A stretch of DNA of 46,416 nt from assembly GCA_012514555.1 (NCBI GenBank), contig JAAZAB010000248.1:1-46416 (forward strand). Reading direction: 5' to 3'. Under the pieces are notes generated by a model. The model did no database searches. It was not told the origin of the DNA and saw only the letters and a program-made list of their open reading frames with translations. Positions within the stretch are counted from its first letter, which is position 1; each line of letters begins with the position of its first letter. Positions 27,942 to 35,617 of this stretch are shown here, one piece after another. The position numbers were made by a program, and so were the translations under genes. The stretch is from Lentisphaerota bacterium. Lineage in GTDB: Bacteria; Verrucomicrobiota; Kiritimatiellia; JAAZAB01.

Positions 27942-28199
27942 ATGGAGCAGTTCAACATTCAGGCGCGAATCTATGTAGTCCGAAATACCATAACAGGCAA
28001 TGCCATGGAACTTACAACGGCCACGCGCGAACGAATAAGGGAATTGTGAGCGCAAAACCGTTTGCTCCGCGGCTGGTTTCCGCGGAAGGACTTTGATCCG
28101 CAGACTGACGACGACCTGGTTCGTTGCGCCAGGCTGCTTGAGAAACATGGAGACCGCCAAACCTACGTGACGGTCAGGAAGCTGATGAAATGCCTTTAA
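27942..28199 (+). pseudogene. Small ORF interrupted by an in-frame TGA
   Basis: Reading from ATG 27942, a frame of 85 codons ends at TAA 28197-28199 and is broken only by TGA at codon 36 (28047-28049). The parts read MELTTATRERIREL (from Met22) before the TGA and AQNRLLRGWFPRKDFDPQTD then VRKLMKCL after it, with protein-like composition throughout. A gene inactivated by one nonsense change (for example Cys TGC or TGT to TGA) is the simplest reading. A 7-bp hairpin, TCCGCGG/CCGCGGA, begins about 16 bases after the TGA. I recognise no family. Confidence 0.35.
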
Positions 28200-28266
28200 C
28201 CGAATATCAGAAAGCGGTTTGCAGCACGACTGCCCGCTCAAGGTTCCGGAAATATTGGAGAATGTA

Positions 28267-29385
28267 ATGTTCAGAAAAGCGGTGTTCCCAGGGAAGTACA
28301 TCCAGGGCGCGGGCGCCCTGGGCGAACTGCCCGCACTGATCGGCTTGCTGGGCAGGAAGGGTTTGGTATTGGCCTCGCCCACGGCGTGCAAAAAGGCGCT
28401 TCCCGGAAGCGGCCTTGATTTGAATGCGCGCGCCATCCCGGTCGAGACGTTCCGCGGCGAGTGTTGCGAGGATGAGCTGGCCCGCATCTCCGCGGTCATA
28501 GCTCGAAACCGCGCGGACGTGCTTGTCGGCATGGGCGGAGGCAAAACCATTGATACCGCGAAAATCGCGGCCGACCGGGCCGGCATACCCGTTATCATAA
28601 TCCCTACAGTCGCATCGACGGACGCGCCTTGCAGCGGGTGCGCTGTGCTGTACACAAAAGGCGGCGTTTTCGATTCCGTATGCTATCAGAAAACAAACCC
28701 GGCGGCGGTGCTTGTTGACACGGGCATCATCGCGGCGGCGCCGGTGCGCTTCCTTGTGGCCGGGATGGGCGACGCGCTGTCCACGTGGTTCGAAGCCCGG
28801 TCGTGCGACCGCACCCATTCGGCGAACGAGTGCGGCGGGTACAGCACAATCACCGGGCTCAATATCGCTAAACTCTGCTATGAAACGCTGCTTGAATACG
28901 GCGCGGCAGCCAAGATCGCCTGCGAGCGGAACACAGTCACCCCGGCCCTTGAGCGCGTCGTAGAGGCGAATGTCCTGTTGAGCGGAATCGGGTTTGAAAG
29001 CTCAGGGCTCGCGGCCGCCCATTCCATACATAACGGCCTTACCGCGCTGGCGGAAACCCACGCCTTCTACCACGGCGAAAAAGTCGCCTTTGGCGTTTTG
29101 GCCGGGCTCCAGCTCACGGACGCGCCGGCAAAAGAATCGGACGCAGCCTTTTCGTTCTGCGAGGACATGGGCCTGCCGATCACGCTTGCGGATATCGGCC
29201 TTGGAAAGGCAGGCCGCGGCAAGCTGCTGAAGGCGGCCGAAAAGGCCTGCGCGCCCGGAGCGTCAATCCATCACGAAGCCGGCGTGATCACTCCCGGGAA
29301 AGTTCTGGATGCCATGCTCGCCGCGGACGCGATGGGCAGGCAAAGAGGCGGATCCGGGAAAAGACGGCGTGCGCGCGGGCGTTGA
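28267..29385 (+). CDS. Glycerol dehydrogenase-like iron/zinc-dependent alcohol dehydrogenase
   Basis: This is a 372-residue member of the GldA branch of the iron-containing alcohol dehydrogenase superfamily, which oxidises glycerol to dihydroxyacetone with NAD. The nucleotide-binding motif VGMGGGKTIDTAKIAA and the loop IIIPTVASTDAPCSG are diagnostic. Metal ligands are consistent with AGMGDALSTWFE (Asp), AAAHSIHNGL (His) and FYHGEKVAFG (His). ATG 28267 follows GGAG at six bases; the TTG start of the track is rejected. The basic tail (GKRRRARGR) is unusual. Substrate is inferred from family only. Confidence 0.88.
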   Translation: MFRKAVFPGKYIQGAGALGELPALIGLLGRKGLVLASPTACKKALPGSGLDLNARAIPVETFRGECCEDELARISAVIARNRADVLVGMGGGKTIDTAKIAADRAGIPVIIIPTVASTDAPCSGCAVLYTKGGVFDSVCYQKTNPAAVLVDTGIIAAAPVRFLVAGMGDALSTWFEARSCDRTHSANECGGYSTITGLNIAKLCYETLLEYGAAAKIACERNTVTPALERVVEANVLLSGIGFESSGLAAAHSIHNGLTALAETHAFYHGEKVAFGVLAGLQLTDAPAKESDAAFSFCEDMGLPITLADIGLGKAGRGKLLKAAEKACAPGASIHHEAGVITPGKVLDAMLAADAMGRQRGGSGKRRRARGR

Positions 29386-29500
29386 CTGCCGTCAATGCGC
29401 GGGGGGCGCGGGACGCATCGCGGCTGAATACGCCGGCATGCGTCCGATCCGGGTCCGGGCCGTGTGTGGGTGAAAGAGAGGAGACAGATGCCTTTTCCTT

Positions 29501-29625
29501 CCTGCTTTCCAAATTATCTCCTGCCTGCGTGAAGAGGGGTTGAGCGGAACATCCAATATCCAAGGAATCCGATGAACATTGGGAGTTCCTTGTTGGATAT
29601 TGGATATCCGATTGCTCTTTCCAGG
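29501..29625. repeat. Dispersed intergenic repeat, full copy 2
   Basis: This copy is in the same orientation as 101-219 and differs at four of 107 aligned positions. Its hairpin arms lie at 29551-29563 and 29593-29605 and are identical to those of copy 1. After the shared core it carries CCGATTGCTCTTTCCAGG, where copy 1 has TCTCTTTCCAGG. It lies between the convergent glycerol-dehydrogenase-like and CNNM genes and occupies much of the 278-bp gap. Confidence 0.85.
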
Positions 29626-29663
29626 ATGATATGGCGATCCGGGGTAACACAGGTCGACAGGAT

Positions 29664-30977
29664 TCAGGATTCTGTCTGCCTGGTTGGCAGCTTCCGCACA
29701 ACCGCCTCGGCCACGCGATTCCGCCGCACCTTGCGCACAAGCACGTCAACCCCGCCCGCCCGGATCGTATCGTCACTCCGCGCCGATTCGATTCGAACCC
29801 GGTCCACCCAGTCCGCCAGCGTCCACTTTGCATCCACGTTCGGAAAAACATCCGCCCCAATTGTCTTCGCCAAGTCTTCAAGCGCCACGCCGCCGCCGAC
29901 AATCCATCCATCGCCGATCGGGTGAACGTGCGTCGGCAGCCTGTCATACTCGTCATGGATGTCCCCGACGAGCTCTTCGACAACGTCCTCCATAGTGACC
30001 AGGCCGAGCACGGCGGCGCCCTCCGTAACCAGCGTGATGTGAACCCGGTCCCGGATCATGTCCGTCAGCGCCTGCGCCAGCGTGGTGTTGGACTCCATAC
30101 GCCGGATCGGCCGCACGATGCCCCTTAAGCCGGCGCCCGCAGGGTCAATCTTCAGCGCCACCACGATATCCTTGAACATCACATACCCGCTGATGGTTTG
30201 CGGGTCGCCTTCCGCCTCGCACACCGGGTACCGGGTGTGGCTGTTGATGTGCGCCGCTATCAGCGCGTCAGCCAGGCTCGCGCCCGCCGGAATGGTGGCG
30301 ATGTCGCGCGCCGGCACCATGGCGTCAGTCACCCGCCGCGCCGACAACTGCACCGCCGAGAGCACAATGCGCTCCTCCATAGGCCCGATTATGCGGGTCA
30401 CCCGCGCCAGGGCGGTCGCGGCCCGCAGTTCCAGGAGCCCGGTTCGATCCTCATGCGTATGATCTCCCGCCCAGCGTTTCTTTCCCATGCGCATCAGCTT
30501 CTTCACCGCGGACTCGAACACGAACACCACCGGGTGGAAGACCCGCGAGACGAGCTTCATGAGCGGTGAAAGGGCAAGAACCACCCCTTCCTTGTTGTTG
30601 ATTCCGATCATCTTCGGGACCAGCTCCGCGAAAACGATCGTCACCGCGCTTAAGGGGATCACGAAAATCAGGAGTCCAAGGAACTCGGATGTCCCTACGG
30701 ACACTTTCAAGGTCCGCGCCAGCCACGGCGACAGATAGTCGTCCACGCTGGCTCCCCCTGTGGCTGCCGCGATCGCGCCGGCCAGCGTGATGCCCAACTG
30801 GATCACCGCCAGGCTGCCTTCCATCCGATCCTTCATGAACACCGCGCACCGCGCACCGCGCTGGCCGGCCTTGAGCAGCACCTCAAGCCTGGCGCGCGAT
30901 ACCGCGGCCAGGGCCATCTCGTAGGATGCAAACACGGCGTTCACAAACAGCATCATCGCTATGACAAGCACTTCCAT
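29664..30977 (-). CDS. CNNM/CorC-family membrane protein (DUF21-CBS-CorC_HlyC)
   Basis: This 437-residue protein belongs to the family once called hemolysins and now linked to Mg/Co export. An N-terminal DUF21/CNNM membrane domain (about residues 1-160, including ASYEMALAAVSRARLEVLL and SAVTIVFAELVPKMIGI) is followed by a CBS pair (VTDAMVPARDIATIP; LGLVTMEDVVEELVGDIHDE). A C-terminal CorC/HlyC domain (VGGGVALEDLAKTIGADVFP) closes it. I start at ATG 30977, behind GGGAG at five bases; the longer track start is unsupported. It has its own upstream promoter and no partner genes. Confidence 0.9.
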   Translation of the reverse strand: MEVLVIAMMLFVNAVFASYEMALAAVSRARLEVLLKAGQRGARCAVFMKDRMEGSLAVIQLGITLAGAIAAATGGASVDDYLSPWLARTLKVSVGTSEFLGLLIFVIPLSAVTIVFAELVPKMIGINNKEGVVLALSPLMKLVSRVFHPVVFVFESAVKKLMRMGKKRWAGDHTHEDRTGLLELRAATALARVTRIIGPMEERIVLSAVQLSARRVTDAMVPARDIATIPAGASLADALIAAHINSHTRYPVCEAEGDPQTISGYVMFKDIVVALKIDPAGAGLRGIVRPIRRMESNTTLAQALTDMIRDRVHITLVTEGAAVLGLVTMEDVVEELVGDIHDEYDRLPTHVHPIGDGWIVGGGVALEDLAKTIGADVFPNVDAKWTLADWVDRVRIESARSDDTIRAGGVDVLVRKVRRNRVAEAVVRKLPTRQTES

Positions 30978-31099
30978 CAACACTCCCGCCCAAAAAGCAT
31001 CGCTGCATGGAAAAAGCCGCGCCGCGCACGACATACCCGGCCGCGCAGCCGCGCAGGATTCCACGTCTCCGCGCAATTTCACTCTAGTCCAAAGCGCGC

Positions 31100-31128
31100 T
31101 TTTTAGCAATGAATTCCCTGCTGGTCAA
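31100..31128 (-). promoter_or_regulatory. Candidate sigma-70 promoter for the CNNM gene
   Basis: On the minus strand TTGACC (31128-31123) is followed after 17 bases by TAAAAA (31105-31100), about 125 bp upstream of the ATG at 30977. Confidence 0.55.
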
Positions 31129-31190
31129 TTCGTTTCTGAACCTGGGCAACGCGCCGGTAAAAGCCCAGTAGACAGGCGTCAGGAGACGGG

Positions 31191-31360
31191 AGGGTTCAGG
31201 GTTCAGGGCTCGGGGTTCAGGGGAGGCTGTTCGAGGACGAGGGGAGAGTTTTGGGTTTTGAGTTGGAAGAGGAGGAAATCGCTTTCGCTATCGAAATCGA
31301 AATCGGGATCGGGGTTCAGGGGAGGCTGTTCGAGGACGAGGACGAGGACGAGGAACAGCA
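31191..31360. repeat. Simple-sequence and short direct-repeat block
   Basis: This part of the 723-bp gap 30978-31700 holds AGGGTTCAGGGTTCAGGG (31191-31208) and two identical 31-bp direct repeats beginning CGGGGTTCAGGGGAGG (31211-31241 and 31310-31340). Between them is an ATCGAA-type tract, and after them a (GACGAG)n microsatellite at about 31334-31353. The long ORFs reported over it translate as low-complexity text and are not genes. Confidence 0.75.
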
Positions 31361-31404
31361 CTTCCATGTGGAAGATGCTGATGCTGCACTGAAAGACATC
31401 AACA

Positions 31405-31440
31405 GAATATCCAATAACCAACAAGGAATATCCAATGTCC
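31405..31440. repeat. Dispersed intergenic repeat, divergent partial copy
   Basis: GAATATCCAATAACCAACAA and the bases after it match the reverse complement of the hairpin core of the 101-219 and 29501-29625 copies with several changes. A further fragment, TGTTGGATATTCGC, lies about 80 bp on at 31522-31536. Both are in the gap upstream of mraZ. Confidence 0.6.
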
Positions 31441-31649
31441 AAGTGAGCGAGAGATGAGAATGGGCGTATCCAAGTCCAACCATTCACCATGCCCGCGCAC
31501 CCCTTGTTCCATGGACTTGAGTGTTGGATATTCGCTTTTGGCCCTGTTTTTCGTTCCTGCCGGACGTCTGGCTTCCGCCGCCGCGCCGCGCCATTAAGGC
31601 CGAAAAATTGACTGCATTTGTCCCAGCAAAAAAAAGTGAAAAAAATCAT

Positions 31650-31679
31650 TTGACAGTATTGTGGGGGCAGGTGTAGAAG
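31650..31679 (+). promoter_or_regulatory. Candidate promoter of the dcw (mraZ) cluster
   Basis: TTGACA (31650-31655) is followed after 18 bases by TAGAAG (31674-31679), about 20 bp upstream of the mraZ start, downstream of an A-rich tract (31626-31646). A possible degenerate MraZ-box series with 10-bp period (TGGGG at 31662, then TG at 31672 and 31682) overlaps it. Only the first element matches the known TGGG motif. Confidence 0.45.
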
Positions 31680-31700
31680 GATGTCAGGAGGAAGTGTGAA

Positions 31701-32201
31701 GTGGGGCAGAGCAATAAAGACGAGGAGAGGGAGGGTTTGGTAGGGGGCAGGCTCATTGTTTCGCATTTTGCCCATTACCTGGACCCCAAGAAAAGGCTGA
31801 CCATTCCTGCGTCGTGGCGGGAGCTCGTTGGAGAGCCTTCGGCCTTGTACATCATGCCGGGCCTGAAGAACGAAAAATGCCTTTACGTGTATCCGGCCCG
31901 GGAGATGCCCCGCCTGCTGGAGCGAATCCGCGGGATAGGGAGCGGCGATCAGAGGGCAAAGGCGTTTGCGCGTTTCCTTGGATACAAGTCGGATTACGTT
32001 TCGTGGGATCCGCAGGGCCGCATCCGGATCAGGGACGATTTGCTCGAGTTTGCCGGGCTGGCCGAGCGCGTGGAGATGCATGGCGCCTGGAATCACATCG
32101 AGTTGTGGAACGAGAAAGAGTTCAACCTCTGGAAGTCGGAGCAGGGGGTTGAACAGACCAGCATGGCGGACATGCAGCGGTATTTTGAGGACGAGATGTA
32201 G
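31701..32201 (+). CDS. mraZ: Transcriptional regulator / division cluster protein MraZ
   Basis: This 166-residue protein is the first gene of the dcw cluster. MraZ proteins bind repeats upstream of their own gene and repress the cluster. Two AbrB-like half domains carry the DxxxR motifs: DPKKRLTIPASWR near residue 29 and DPQGRIRIRDDL near 104. GTG 31701 is the start, with GGAGG nine bases upstream. An N-terminal acidic extension of about 15 residues makes it slightly longer than typical MraZ (~145-150). Confidence 0.93.
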   Translation: MGQSNKDEEREGLVGGRLIVSHFAHYLDPKKRLTIPASWRELVGEPSALYIMPGLKNEKCLYVYPAREMPRLLERIRGIGSGDQRAKAFARFLGYKSDYVSWDPQGRIRIRDDLLEFAGLAERVEMHGAWNHIELWNEKEFNLWKSEQGVEQTSMADMQRYFEDEM

Positions 32202-32283
32202 GCTTGTGCTTGAATCCCGCCGCATGGTGGACAGGGCGAATCAATGGTCGGCGCGCGCGAATCTTTCACAGCGGGGACGGGCG

Positions 32284-32478
32284 ATGAACAACAGGATTGT
32301 CGTGGTTGTCTGCTGCGTGTGCGGGCGTGAGAAGACATGGCGGGGATGGGAGTACCGTGATTTCAGGACGGATGCCGCAAAGGCTGTTTCCCACGGATTT
32401 TGCGAACGCTGTTACGAGACCGAGATGAATAAAATGCGCTGGGAGTCGGGGATGTCGCAGCCGGCTGCGGCGACATAG
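32284..32478 (+). CDS. Small Cys-rich (putative zinc-ribbon) protein
   Basis: This 64-residue protein has CCVCG (Cys10, 11, 13) and SHGFCERCYE (Cys40, 43), separated by a short linker with WRGWEY. The combination of an N-terminal C-x-C, a W-containing linker and SHG-x-C-x-x-C resembles the small domain found at the C-terminus of many sensor kinases and response regulators, here as a stand-alone protein; this is inference. ATG 32284 follows GGGGACGGGCG. ATG 32224 in the same frame could extend it by 20 residues. It sits between mraZ and rsmH, an unusual place. Function unknown. Confidence 0.65.
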   Translation: MNNRIVVVVCCVCGREKTWRGWEYRDFRTDAAKAVSHGFCERCYETEMNKMRWESGMSQPAAAT

Positions 32479-32499
32479 GGCGGCCGGGGGCTGCGTCGA

Positions 32500-33423
32500 A
32501 TGCATGTGCCGGTTATGGAGGGGGAGGTTCTTGAGCTGCTTGTGGCGCGCAGGGGCGGCGCCTTCATTGACGCGACCGTGGGCAATGGCGGGCATGCCCG
32601 TGCGATTCTCGAGTGCGCCGGGCCCAACGGGCGGCTGCTGGGCGTGGACCAGGACCCGGAGGCCCTTGCGAAGGCTGGGGCGGCCCTTGGGGCGTTTGGA
32701 TCGCGCTGCGCGCTGAGGCGCGGGAACTTTGAAGCATTGGACAGGATAGCCAGGGAGGCGGGCTTTTTTGCCGTGAACGGGATTTTAATGGACTTGGGAA
32801 TGTGTTCGGACCAGGTGGAAGCGGCGGATCGGGGCTTCAGCTTTCTCCGGGACGGCCCTCTGGACATGCGCATGGACCCCGAAGGGCCGGTGACCGCCGC
32901 GGACCTGGTGAACACGTGGTCCGAGGAACAGCTTGCGCTCCTGCTGTTTCGCTGCGGGGAGGAGCCCGGGGCGAGGCGTATTGCCAGGGCGATTGTGCGG
33001 GAGCGCGGCAGGGGCCCGATCGAGCGCACGGGCGCGCTTGCGGGTTTGGCGGCGCGGGCTTTGGGCCGGCGCTGCGGCCGGGCTCATCCTGCCACGCGCA
33101 CTTTCCAGGCCCTTCGAATTGAAGTGAATCGCGAGCTGGAAGTGTTGGAGGCCGGCATTGAGGCCGCGATAGGGCTGCTGGCGCCGGGCGGCCGCCTTGC
33201 CGTGATTGCATATCACAGCCTTGAGGACCGGATTGTCAAAAGCGTGTTCCGCGAGCACGCCGGGCGGATGGAGTCGCTGGCCGGGGGCGGCCGGCGGCGT
33301 GTCGGCCGGGACCCGGCGATTCGCAGGATAACGCCCAAGCCCGTGACGCCGGGCACAGACGAGGTGCAATTGAACCCGAGGGCGCGCTCAGCAAAACTGC
33401 GCTGCGTGGAAAGGATGGAGTGA
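32500..33423 (+). CDS. rsmH: 16S rRNA (cytosine-1402-N4) methyltransferase RsmH
   Basis: This 307-residue SAM-dependent methyltransferase (MraW) modifies C1402 in the decoding centre. It begins HVPVM and has the SAM motif DATVGNGGHARAIL, followed by GILMDLGMCSDQVE, RGFSFLRDGPLDMRMD and HPATRTFQALRIEVNREL. All conserved blocks are in order and the length is normal. It is followed after three bases by ftsL. Confidence 0.96.
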   Translation: MHVPVMEGEVLELLVARRGGAFIDATVGNGGHARAILECAGPNGRLLGVDQDPEALAKAGAALGAFGSRCALRRGNFEALDRIAREAGFFAVNGILMDLGMCSDQVEAADRGFSFLRDGPLDMRMDPEGPVTAADLVNTWSEEQLALLLFRCGEEPGARRIARAIVRERGRGPIERTGALAGLAARALGRRCGRAHPATRTFQALRIEVNRELEVLEAGIEAAIGLLAPGGRLAVIAYHSLEDRIVKSVFREHAGRMESLAGGGRRRVGRDPAIRRITPKPVTPGTDEVQLNPRARSAKLRCVERME

Positions 33424-33426
33424 ATT

Positions 33427-33816
33427 ATGCGGGCTAGAAATCGGAGAAGGGCCCCCGGATGGGCGATGCTGCCGCTGGCAATTCTGTCGGTCCTTGTCAT
33501 CATTGCCGTGCTTGCGCTGCTGTATGTGTGGATGGATGGCCGCAGCCAGAAGCTGGGCACGAGGATCAAGCGTCTCGAGTCGCGCCTCGAAGAAGTCAAC
33601 AAGGCATACGCCAACGAGCTATCCAAGTGGGAGACGCTCAAGACTCCGCAGAAAATAGAGAAGGCGCTGGCCCTCAACAGGACGGTGATGGTGTGGCCGG
33701 ACGAGGCCAGCATAGTCCGCATCCGGCCCTCAAATGCGCCTGACGGGACGCTGGCGCAGCTTAAAGGCGAGCTGGCCCATGCGCTCGGAGCGGGAAAGGC
33801 GGCTGGGAATGACTGA
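33427..33816 (+). CDS. ftsL: FtsL-like division protein
   Basis: This 129-residue protein sits between rsmH and ftsI, the usual place of ftsL. It has one membrane helix (LPLAILSVLVIIAVLALLYV, residues ~15-36) followed by a short coiled coil (RIKRLESRLEEVNKAYANEL), the expected topology. In the FtsBL(Q) complex such proteins activate septal peptidoglycan synthesis. Sequence similarity in this family is weak, so the call relies on topology and position. It overlaps ftsI by 8 bp. Confidence 0.78.
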   Translation: MRARNRRRAPGWAMLPLAILSVLVIIAVLALLYVWMDGRSQKLGTRIKRLESRLEEVNKAYANELSKWETLKTPQKIEKALALNRTVMVWPDEASIVRIRPSNAPDGTLAQLKGELAHALGAGKAAGND

Positions 33817-35617
33817 AAAAGCCAGCCGGTGGCGGTACACCCTGGTGGTTGCTTTCGTGGTCCTGTCCCTCGGGGGCCAGGCAATCCGGCTGGTGATGCT
33901 GCAAGCCTGGCCTGACCAGATACGCATTGACAGCATCAACCGCGCCCGCCAGCTCGTCAAGGACCTCAGTGTCGAGCGGGGTGCGATCGTGGATTGCCAC
34001 GGCCGGGTTCTGGCCATGGACGTGTTCCGCAAGGTCGTGTGCGCCGACCCGGTGGCGGTGGCCAGCAACCCCTGCCTGCAGGATGTGGCGGAAACGCTTG
34101 CTGATCCCCTGAACGTCAGCGCGCGCGTTTTGATGAGGCAGCTGGGGTCGAGCAGGCGCCGCTTTGTCTATCCGGCCGGGTATGGCCGCACCATTGACGA
34201 CGACCAGGCCTGCCTCATAAAGGAAAAGGGATTCCAGGGCGTGTTTTTCAACGACGTTCTCACGAGGTCTTATCCGCTCGGGGCAAGCATGTGCCACGTG
34301 CTGGGATATGTGAACCTGAAGGGGCAGGGCAGCGCCGGCATCGAGCTGAAGCTGGACGATTACCTTCGCGGAGTTCCCGGGCTGGTGGTTGGCGAATTTG
34401 ACGGACGCCGGCGGGAAATATACGAGCGCCGGAAGCTGGAGGTGAAGGCCAGGCTTGGCGCGAGCGTCATCCTTACGCTCGATCAATACGTGCAGTACCT
34501 GACCGAGCAGGCGTTGCTCCGGGCAATTGAAACGCACCGCGCCAAGGCGGCATGGGCGATTGTCCAGCGCGTGAAAACGGGCGAAATCCTTGCCATGGCG
34601 AGCCTGCCGGCTTACGATTTGAACCGTTTCCGGGAGGCGGAAGCGGAGTCAACCCGGAACCGGTGCATCGGGCTTGTGTACGAGCCGGGCTCGACGTTCA
34701 AAATCTCCGTTATTGCGGCGGCCTTGAACGAGGGGCGCGTGCGGCCCGACCAGGTGTTCGACTGCGAAGGGGGCGTTTGGATGTACCAGCGCCGGCCGCT
34801 GCGCGACTATCATCCTTACGACAAGCTCAGCGTGGCCGATGTCCTCAAGAAATCGAGCAATATCGGGGCGGCCAAGATCGGGCTGGCGCTGGGGCCGAGC
34901 CTTATGCACAAGTACTTGCTCGCGTTCGGGTTCGGCGAAAAAACGGGCGTTGACCTGCCCGGCGAGGAGGCGGGCATTCTGCACCCGGTGCAGGACTGGA
35001 TTGACATCAGTCCCACTCGCGTCGCGATGGGCCACGAGGTGGCCGTGACCGCCCTCCAGATGCTTAACGCGATGTGCACGATTGCCAACGACGGGGTGCG
35101 GATGCGGCCTTACGTGGTGCAGAGGGTCCTGGACCGGGACGGGCGCCTGCTTGTCGAACAGACGCCCACTGTCGCGGCAAGGCCGATCAAGCCGGAGACG
35201 GCCCGGCTCATGAGCCGCCTCCTGGTGCGCGCGACCGAGGAGGGCGGCACCGGGACGCGGGCGCGGGTCAGCGGCTACACTGTCGCCGGAAAGACCGGCA
35301 CTGCCCAGAAGATCGTGGACGGCCGTTATTCGGACTCCTTGAACGTGGCTTCGTTCGTGGGGGTTGTTCCGGCCGATGACCCGGAGCTTGGCATAATTGT
35401 CGTAGTGGACGAGCCCAGGGATTTGCATACCGGCGGCCTGGTGTCGGCCCCGGTTTTTCGCGAGATCGCCGAGGAGGCGCTGCGCTATCTCGACGTGCCC
35501 CCCTCCGATGCCGTCCAGGTCGCGCAAGGTGCACGCCCGCTGCCGGGCGGCCGCTCGGGGCGCGCGCTTGCCGCGTTGAAGGAGACGGCAGCCGATGAGA
35601 CTCAAGGACTTGATTGA
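33809..35617 (+). CDS. ftsI: Division-specific penicillin-binding protein (FtsI/PBP3, transpeptidase)
   Basis: This 602-residue class B PBP cross-links septal peptidoglycan. An N-terminal membrane anchor (YTLVVAFVVLSLGGQAIRLV) and a PBP-dimer domain precede the transpeptidase domain. Its active-site motifs are complete: SxxK in EPGSTFKIS (Ser295), SxN in KKSSNIG (349-351) and KTG in AGKTGTAQK (495-497). A ~25-residue hydrophilic tail follows. I start at ATG 33809 (MTEKASRW), overlapping ftsL by 8 bp; the ORF-track start is within ftsL. It overlaps murE by 23 bp. Confidence 0.95.
   Translation: MTEKASRWRYTLVVAFVVLSLGGQAIRLVMLQAWPDQIRIDSINRARQLVKDLSVERGAIVDCHGRVLAMDVFRKVVCADPVAVASNPCLQDVAETLADPLNVSARVLMRQLGSSRRRFVYPAGYGRTIDDDQACLIKEKGFQGVFFNDVLTRSYPLGASMCHVLGYVNLKGQGSAGIELKLDDYLRGVPGLVVGEFDGRRREIYERRKLEVKARLGASVILTLDQYVQYLTEQALLRAIETHRAKAAWAIVQRVKTGEILAMASLPAYDLNRFREAEAESTRNRCIGLVYEPGSTFKISVIAAALNEGRVRPDQVFDCEGGVWMYQRRPLRDYHPYDKLSVADVLKKSSNIGAAKIGLALGPSLMHKYLLAFGFGEKTGVDLPGEEAGILHPVQDWIDISPTRVAMGHEVAVTALQMLNAMCTIANDGVRMRPYVVQRVLDRDGRLLVEQTPTVAARPIKPETARLMSRLLVRATEEGGTGTRARVSGYTVAGKTGTAQKIVDGRYSDSLNVASFVGVVPADDPELGIIVVVDEPRDLHTGGLVSAPVFREIAEEALRYLDVPPSDAVQVAQGARPLPGGRSGRALAALKETAADETQGLD

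Noticed and set aside
28047-28090. Firm selenoprotein call for the TGA-interrupted ORF
   Set aside because: The apical loop lacks an early G, there is no CxxU-type motif and no sel genes are in the window; a nonsense mutation is simpler.
31191-31360. CRISPR-like pattern from the two 31-bp direct repeats
   Set aside because: Only two units, internal low-complexity tracts, and no cas genes; not a CRISPR array.
31662-31686. MraZ-box array upstream of mraZ
   Set aside because: Spacing of 10 bp is suggestive but only one of three elements matches TGGG, so it is not annotated as an operator.
31203-32225. A 340-residue minus-strand ORF across repeats and mraZ
   Set aside because: The N-terminal part is antisense to mraZ and the rest translates simple repeats (LVLVLVLEQPPLNP-like text).
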